A stretch of DNA of 64,000 nt from Corythucha ciliata (Eukaryota > Arthropoda > Insecta > Hemiptera > Tingidae), in NCBI GenBank assembly GCA_038030265.1, contig CM075937.1:19778001-19842000 (forward strand). The letters run 5' to 3'. The number at the start of each line of letters is the position of its first letter. Position 1 is the first letter of the stretch. The notes beneath the pieces were generated by a model, which saw nothing but the letters and a program-made list of their open reading frames with translations, did no database searches and was not told the DNA's origin. Position numbers and translations under genes: made by a program. Positions 59,752-64,000 of this stretch are shown here, piece after piece.

Positions 59752-59759
59752 TGTAAATA
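59752..59759 (+). promoter_or_regulatory. Pumilio-type motif, site 4
   Basis: TGTAAATA. The surrounding AT-rich composition makes single sites weak evidence. Confidence 0.45.
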
Positions 59760-60224
59760 AGTTGGCTTTAGGAGAGGTTTTTAAATGTGTTGATATACTT
59801 TTTTTGTTTTTTTGAACTGAATTTACCCCTAAATCGCTGAATTTGTTTTTTAATGGAGATTTTATTTATGCTACAAAGACATTATTTTAGAGTACGAAAG
59901 GCTTTAGTAAGTTAAATAACAATAATTAGTGAATTTGTTTTGTCTCAAAAAATTTTTTTCTTCAAACTTTTGTCTTCGTTATTGACAAGTTTAAAGAAAA
60001 ACAATCGTAAATTTTTAGTCATTTTGGAGACTGCAGAATTGTTTTCTTTCCCCAGTTATAATTATTATTATTTTTTTTATTAGTGTGAATGGCTTTGGAA
60101 GTTCTGCTTAATGTAAAATTGAAGAGGAAGTCGACAATTCATTGACAATCGACCCCTCCACCATTTGTGTTTAGGAAAAAGCTCTCAAGACCCCCCACCT
60201 CCCCACCCATTCCTCTTAAAAATT

Positions 60225-60232
60225 CACTGCCA
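60225..60232 (+). promoter_or_regulatory. miR-34 family 8-mer site 4
   Basis: CACTGCCA. Confidence 0.6.
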
Positions 60233-60361
60233 TCTCTGGAAGACAATTTTTGTAAAAAAAAAAAAAAACAAACAAAAAACAGCCGACGCGATCTCCGCTG
60301 TCCAAATTTTTGATCTCTTTGCGTTGGTATACTGATTTCTTTCTCTTCTTGTTTAGTGAGT

Positions 60362-60369
60362 CACTGCCA
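60362..60369 (+). promoter_or_regulatory. miR-34 family 8-mer site 5
   Basis: CACTGCCA, the last of the five. It sets a minimum extent for the UTR if the sites are functional. Confidence 0.6.
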
Positions 60370-60412
60370 TTCAAATAATTGCTTTCGCGAGTCAGATTTT
60401 TTTTCTCATTCT

Positions 60413-60431
60413 CTCTCTCTCTCTCTCTCTC
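60413..60431. repeat. CT microsatellite
   Basis: Uninterrupted CT dinucleotides. Confidence 0.85.
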
Positions 60432-60483
60432 CTCTCCAAATTTTAAGACTTTTTACGTCCTGTTAGCCTAAAATTGACTGACT

Positions 60484-60486
<3 letters not shown>

Positions 60487-60540
<54 letters not shown>
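60487..60540. repeat. Poly(T) tract, 54 bp
   Basis: Longest homopolymer in the window. It would be a long U run if within the 3'UTR. Confidence 0.9.
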
Positions 60541-60541
<1 letters not shown>

Positions 60542-60610
60542 TCCCCTCATAGTTCATACGAAACTGCCCTGGAGGCTTGAATGAATACGTCTGAGGCGTG
60601 AAATAAAATT

Positions 60611-61718
60611 AAATCCCTTCGTACTCGCGAGGAGACAATTTTGTTTAAAAAATTAGGTTTATAATAATATTTTACAAGAATCTTAAGTTAATGACTGAAA
60701 TTAAAAATTAATTGTTCTTTGTCTGAAAAAAAAAACATGCGCAGTCCTCCTAGCCATGTTCACCACGTAGCCATTTCTTCGAACCATTTAAGTTATTTAT
60801 TTATTTTATATAAATAACGCTCTCAATTCAGAAAAAAAAGAAAACTATGGAAAGATCTCTGTCAATAATTTCTAATTTTCTTTTTTATTATTATTATTAT
60901 GATTATGATTATTATTACTATTATTCCGAGAAAAAAAGCCCTAGTAACTTTAGCAGGCTTTTTACTGAAAAAGTGGAGTCTGCGTTCTCTGTTGAGGCCT
61001 GCCCGCATTTTTTAATATATATATAAAAACAACTTGGTAAAATATTTATTAAAAATAAAAAGGAGATATTTTAGAATTTAAGATTTTTGATTGAAGTTTT
61101 AATTGTATCAAAAAAGCAAACTTAAGATTAAAAGAAAAACAGAAAAGTAAGGAAAATGATGAAAATGGATGTTTTTTCTATTTAAAAAAAAAAAATTGTT
61201 ACCTGTGTGGTGGGTGGGGGATGACATCACACACAGTTGAGCGGAAATGGCCATGGGCCATTGTCATTCAAAATGTTCACTCCGCTATTTCGTTTGTCAG
61301 CGTTAGCTCAGCGGAGGAGGAGGAGGAGTGGGGAGGGCAGTTGCTGAGCCGGGGCCGAAGATTATGGAAAGGTGTTTTAACTTGCAATAAATCGCGCGGG
61401 GTAAAAACTTCCAATTTCGAGGCAGGCATTCACGTATCACAGGCGCTTTGGCGCTGTTGTGGTACAAACAAGGCCCCCTCCCCACCACCACCAGCCTGGG
61501 TTTTTGCCGCTCACACAAAAATAGGTCCAGAAATTGGCAAGACATGAAAATGTCCATTCGACGGGTATTCAGCAAGGAATTGACTGATATTTAGCTCCAA
61601 ACGGGCGTGGGGGGTGGGGGATTAAGATTCCTAGCAGGCACGGGCCTCCAGCGGCAAACAGCTTTATCTTGTAGACTAGAGTAGTCAGCTACTTCAGAGT
61701 AAAGAAACTGGAGAGTTC
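60611..61718. other. Intergenic sequence, no gene recognised
   Basis: Contains a TTA/GAT-rich microsatellite near 60,885-60,925 and AT-rich low complexity. No supported exon. Confidence 0.5.
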
Positions 61719-61850
61719 TTGCTATTTCTCTCAATTTTAGCTGCGAATGAGATTTTTTCCCACACTTCAGTCGCCAGTAAGCGTTTTTTCCCCAATTTCA
61801 GCCGTGAATTAGTGTATTTCTTCATTTTAGCCGTAAAACCACTTTGGAAA
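61719..61850 (+). repeat. Family A fragment
   Basis: Four units (CTCAATTTTAGCTGCGAATG and so on). The following 61,850-62,370 is unassigned. Confidence 0.65.
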
Positions 61851-62384
61851 AAACGATTTTTTTTTTCTGTAGAAAATCGGTTATTCGGGCGAAAATTTCA
61901 AGATTATTTAGGTTTTTAGGGGCAAAATGTGTGATAAATGGGCCTGTGAGGCCCATTTTGACATGTAGGCTTCTCAGGTATACGGAAACGAGTGATTTTT
62001 CTGGGAAAATTAACGTTTTGACGCACTCTGTATGAGTTAAGAATGAACTTTCTATCTTGCGCCTCGGATAGGAAACGTGAAGTGAGCATGAAACACTGTG
62101 AAACAGACCGAGACCGCTATACCATGTATGTAGCCCATGGCTACGTGAAATGCCAAACTTACCATGTGGGCTTCTCAGCCCTCATTTATTTGCCAACACA
62201 TTAAAACAATGTAAACAAAAACGTCAAGTATTGCATTGATGCTACGTAGGAAGCGAATCCTCGAAGTCTCTGACAGAACAGGGGACCATGAAAACAAAAA
62301 AATCTGTTCATTCAGTTCTAGACATTCTAATAAAATCGAGTTACATAAATATTCTTTAAAACGTTTAGTCATGACGTAGTTATT

Positions 62385-62985
62385 CGACTGAAGAAATCTA
62401 CACAGTTCCCGATGATTTTTCACCATTATTGGGTCGCGTTTGGATCCGTCATTTGGGAATAAATCTGAAGGAACTCGACTACTCTCTGCTTCACTCTCCT
62501 TTTTTCATTAACGGTGTGAATGGAAATGAAGATATAGATGACATTCTAGGCGAATTGGCTTCAATCTTCGAACCTAAGGTTGGTTGCGTTCCGGGTGTCA
62601 CTTGCTCTCTGCAACTCCGAGAGCATGCCAAACCCATCTTTCTACGTGCTAGAGACGTCCCGTTCGCTCTGAGAAAAAGGGGAAAAATAATTGGACACTT
62701 AAAAAGCCGAGGGCATAATTTCAAAAATCAACCACTGCGACTGGGGTTCCCCTCTGGTTATTGTACCGAAAGCGGACGGGAGTATTCGCCTATGTGTTGA
62801 CTACAAGAACACAGTGAATAAAAACAAATGCCAGTTCTTCAAGCTGAATTAAAATACCTCGGTCATGTTATTCGCAAAAATGAGGTCCTGAAAAGTCCTG
62901 ACAAGGTTCAAGCAATTTCAAAAATGAGAAGACCAACAGACGTCAAAGAACTTCGCTACTTCCTTGGTCTTATAACGTACTCAGT
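62385..62985 (+). pseudogene. Broken Ty3/gypsy-like pol fragment (reverse transcriptase)
   Basis: The first part reads SPLLGRVWIRHLGINL, typical of the protease-to-RT linker in Ty3/gypsy pol, and continues with a conserved KPIFLRARDVPFALR stretch. A frameshift near 62,690 moves to another frame with WGSPLVIVPKADGSIRLCVD (RT finger motif). The palm with the catalytic YxDD is absent. Just downstream, in a third frame, ELKYLGHVI and LRYFLGLITY from the RT/RNase H connection follow directly. An internal deletion of roughly 80-90 codons and two frame breaks make it non-functional. No LTRs were recognised. An unrelated repeat abuts its 3' end. Confidence 0.88.
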
Positions 62986-63065
62986 GGCGTAGGTAGGAAT
63001 TTGTCCTGGGGGGGGGGATCAGATTGAAATCCTCTAATGGTGAGGGAGGGGGGGGGGTAATTTCA
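62981..63065 (+). repeat. Interspersed AGTGGCGTAGG repeat
   Basis: CAGTGGCGTAGGTAGGA, a G run, GGGGATCAGATTGAAATC and GGGGTAATTTCACA match the minus-strand copy at 35,676-35,795. It truncates the gypsy fragment. Confidence 0.65.
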
Positions 63066-63154
63066 CATTTTAGTCATTATTCCACCCATCCAGCACACTC
63101 TTGAATATGGACATCTTGCTGGCCTCATCATAGCCTCAACCTCTCAGTTAGGGG

Positions 63155-64000
63155 TGATTTTTGGACTCCACCCGCAAGTTAGCGCTTTTTGGCCGATTGT
63201 ATCGTTATCAGTTTCAGCCGGCGGTTTTGCCCCATCCCCTCCCATAGCCATGACTTTGCGCATTTTCTCAACTTTAACAGCAAAGTATAATTTTTTCCCG
63301 TGAGCGATGTTCCGATGTTTCTCAACTATCCACGAGTTTTAGCGTTTTCCTCAATTTTAGCAGCATATTACAGATTTTTTAATTTTTTTTTACCATGGGA
63401 TTAGCACTTTTCTCAGTTTTAGCTGGAAATTAACGTTTTTCTTAAGTGTTTTCCACAATATTATCTGCAAAATAGGGGCAATTTTCACTAATTAGGAGTT
63501 TTTTGGTTCACCATACGCAATGCATGAGCGATTTTTCTCAGTTCACTCGCGAATTAGCGGTTTCTTCGCCTATTGCCATAAATTGCCGTTTTTTTTTCAA
63601 TTTCAGCCTGAAAAGTTGCCTTCAGAATCCGCAAATTGACGGAATTTTTCTCAATTTCAACCACGAATGACCGCTTTTTTAAAATTGTAGCGGCGACGCG
63701 TCGTAGCGTTTCAACCCCTGTGAATTAGCGAATTTTCTCAATTTCAGTCACAAATTGGCGTTTGGCGCAATTTTAGCTGTAAATTGGCGATTTTTTCCAT
63801 TTTTATGCTCAAATTATCAATTTTTTCAATTTGTGGGCTTAAAATTAACATTTTTCTTAATTTTGACCAGGCTGATTATTTTATTTTCTAAATATTACCC
63901 GCAAAATAGCGGGTTTTTACGTTTTACCACCGCATTAGCAATTTTTTATAACTTTCATGCGTATAGATTATTCCTTCTTTTCAGTTCTAGCCGTGAATTA
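63155..64000 (+). repeat. Family A array running off the window
   Basis: Units such as TCTCAATTTCAGTCACAAATT and TTTTAGCTGTAAATTGGCG. The 63,715-63,805 stretch is nearly identical to 24,746-24,840. Confidence 0.8.

Larger units (their letters stand above)
58259..60610 (+). other. Probable AEBP2 3'UTR
   Basis: About 2.35 kb of AT-rich sequence without array repeats, unlike the introns. It contains five CACTGCCA 8-mers and four TGTAAATA motifs, which argue that it is transcribed as UTR. AATAAA occurs at 59,370-59,375 and 60,602-60,607. The second would include all sites and is the preferred polyadenylation signal. The extent is inferred; no transcript was seen. Confidence 0.6.

Overview
The window is nuclear DNA of an animal, most likely an invertebrate. 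It is AT-rich, full of homopolymer runs, and has GT-AG introns. It carries one recognisable gene, a homologue of the Polycomb (PRC2) accessory factor AEBP2 (Drosophila jing), plus animal-type transposons (hAT, PIF/Harbinger-like MITEs, a tRNA-derived SINE, a Ty3/gypsy remnant, a LINE tail, a possible Penelope-like fragment). The species cannot be named from what is visible.

Gene: seven coding exons on the + strand at 48,686-58,258 give 476 codons with consistent splice phases. The product has an acidic serine-rich N-terminal part, three AEBP2-type C2H2 fingers, a basic linker and the AEBP2 C-terminal domain. The true start lies upstream. A start-codon exon (28,323-28,329) and a 50-bp exon (37,326-37,375) are phase-compatible with each other, but at least one further exon is missing before 48,686. 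The likely 3'UTR (58,259 to about 60.6 kb) holds five perfect 8-mer target sites for the miR-34 family and four Pumilio-type motifs, one of them 1 bp from a miR-34 site.

Repeats: much of the rest is made of degenerate arrays with a period near 30 bp. I call the families A (TTTTAGCCGCGAATTAGCG core), B (AATTGCAAGTTTCGGGTCTT), C (TTTTAGGGCGCGAAT ... GTCAGTTTAGCCAT), D (CCCGCGAAATTGG...), E (about 20 bp) and F (about 17 bp, GTCCAACCACAGCAAAG). Family A is the interior of a mobile element. At 8,891-11,996 a 3.1-kb non-autonomous hAT-like transposon with CAGGG termini and a perfect 8-bp target duplication has an interior that is almost wholly family A. Related copies, with the same higher-order order of variant units, lie at 1-1,680 (minus), 23,161-24,745 (minus) and 54,065-56,590 (plus). 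The arrays therefore appear to have spread as transposon cargo, including into introns of the AEBP2 gene.

Layout: 1-8.9 kb, A and B arrays with a SINE; 8.9-12 kb, the intact hAT carrier; 12-28 kb, unique DNA with A, B, C and F arrays and a MITE; 28-48.7 kb, candidate 5' exons and a repeat-laden intron containing D and C arrays, a second SINE, and a cluster of inverted-repeat elements at 40.06-42.2 kb; 48.7-60.6 kb, the AEBP2 exons and 3'UTR; 60.6-64 kb, intergenic DNA with a broken gypsy pol and another A array. Most open reading frames elsewhere are by-products of the 30-bp (10-codon) period.
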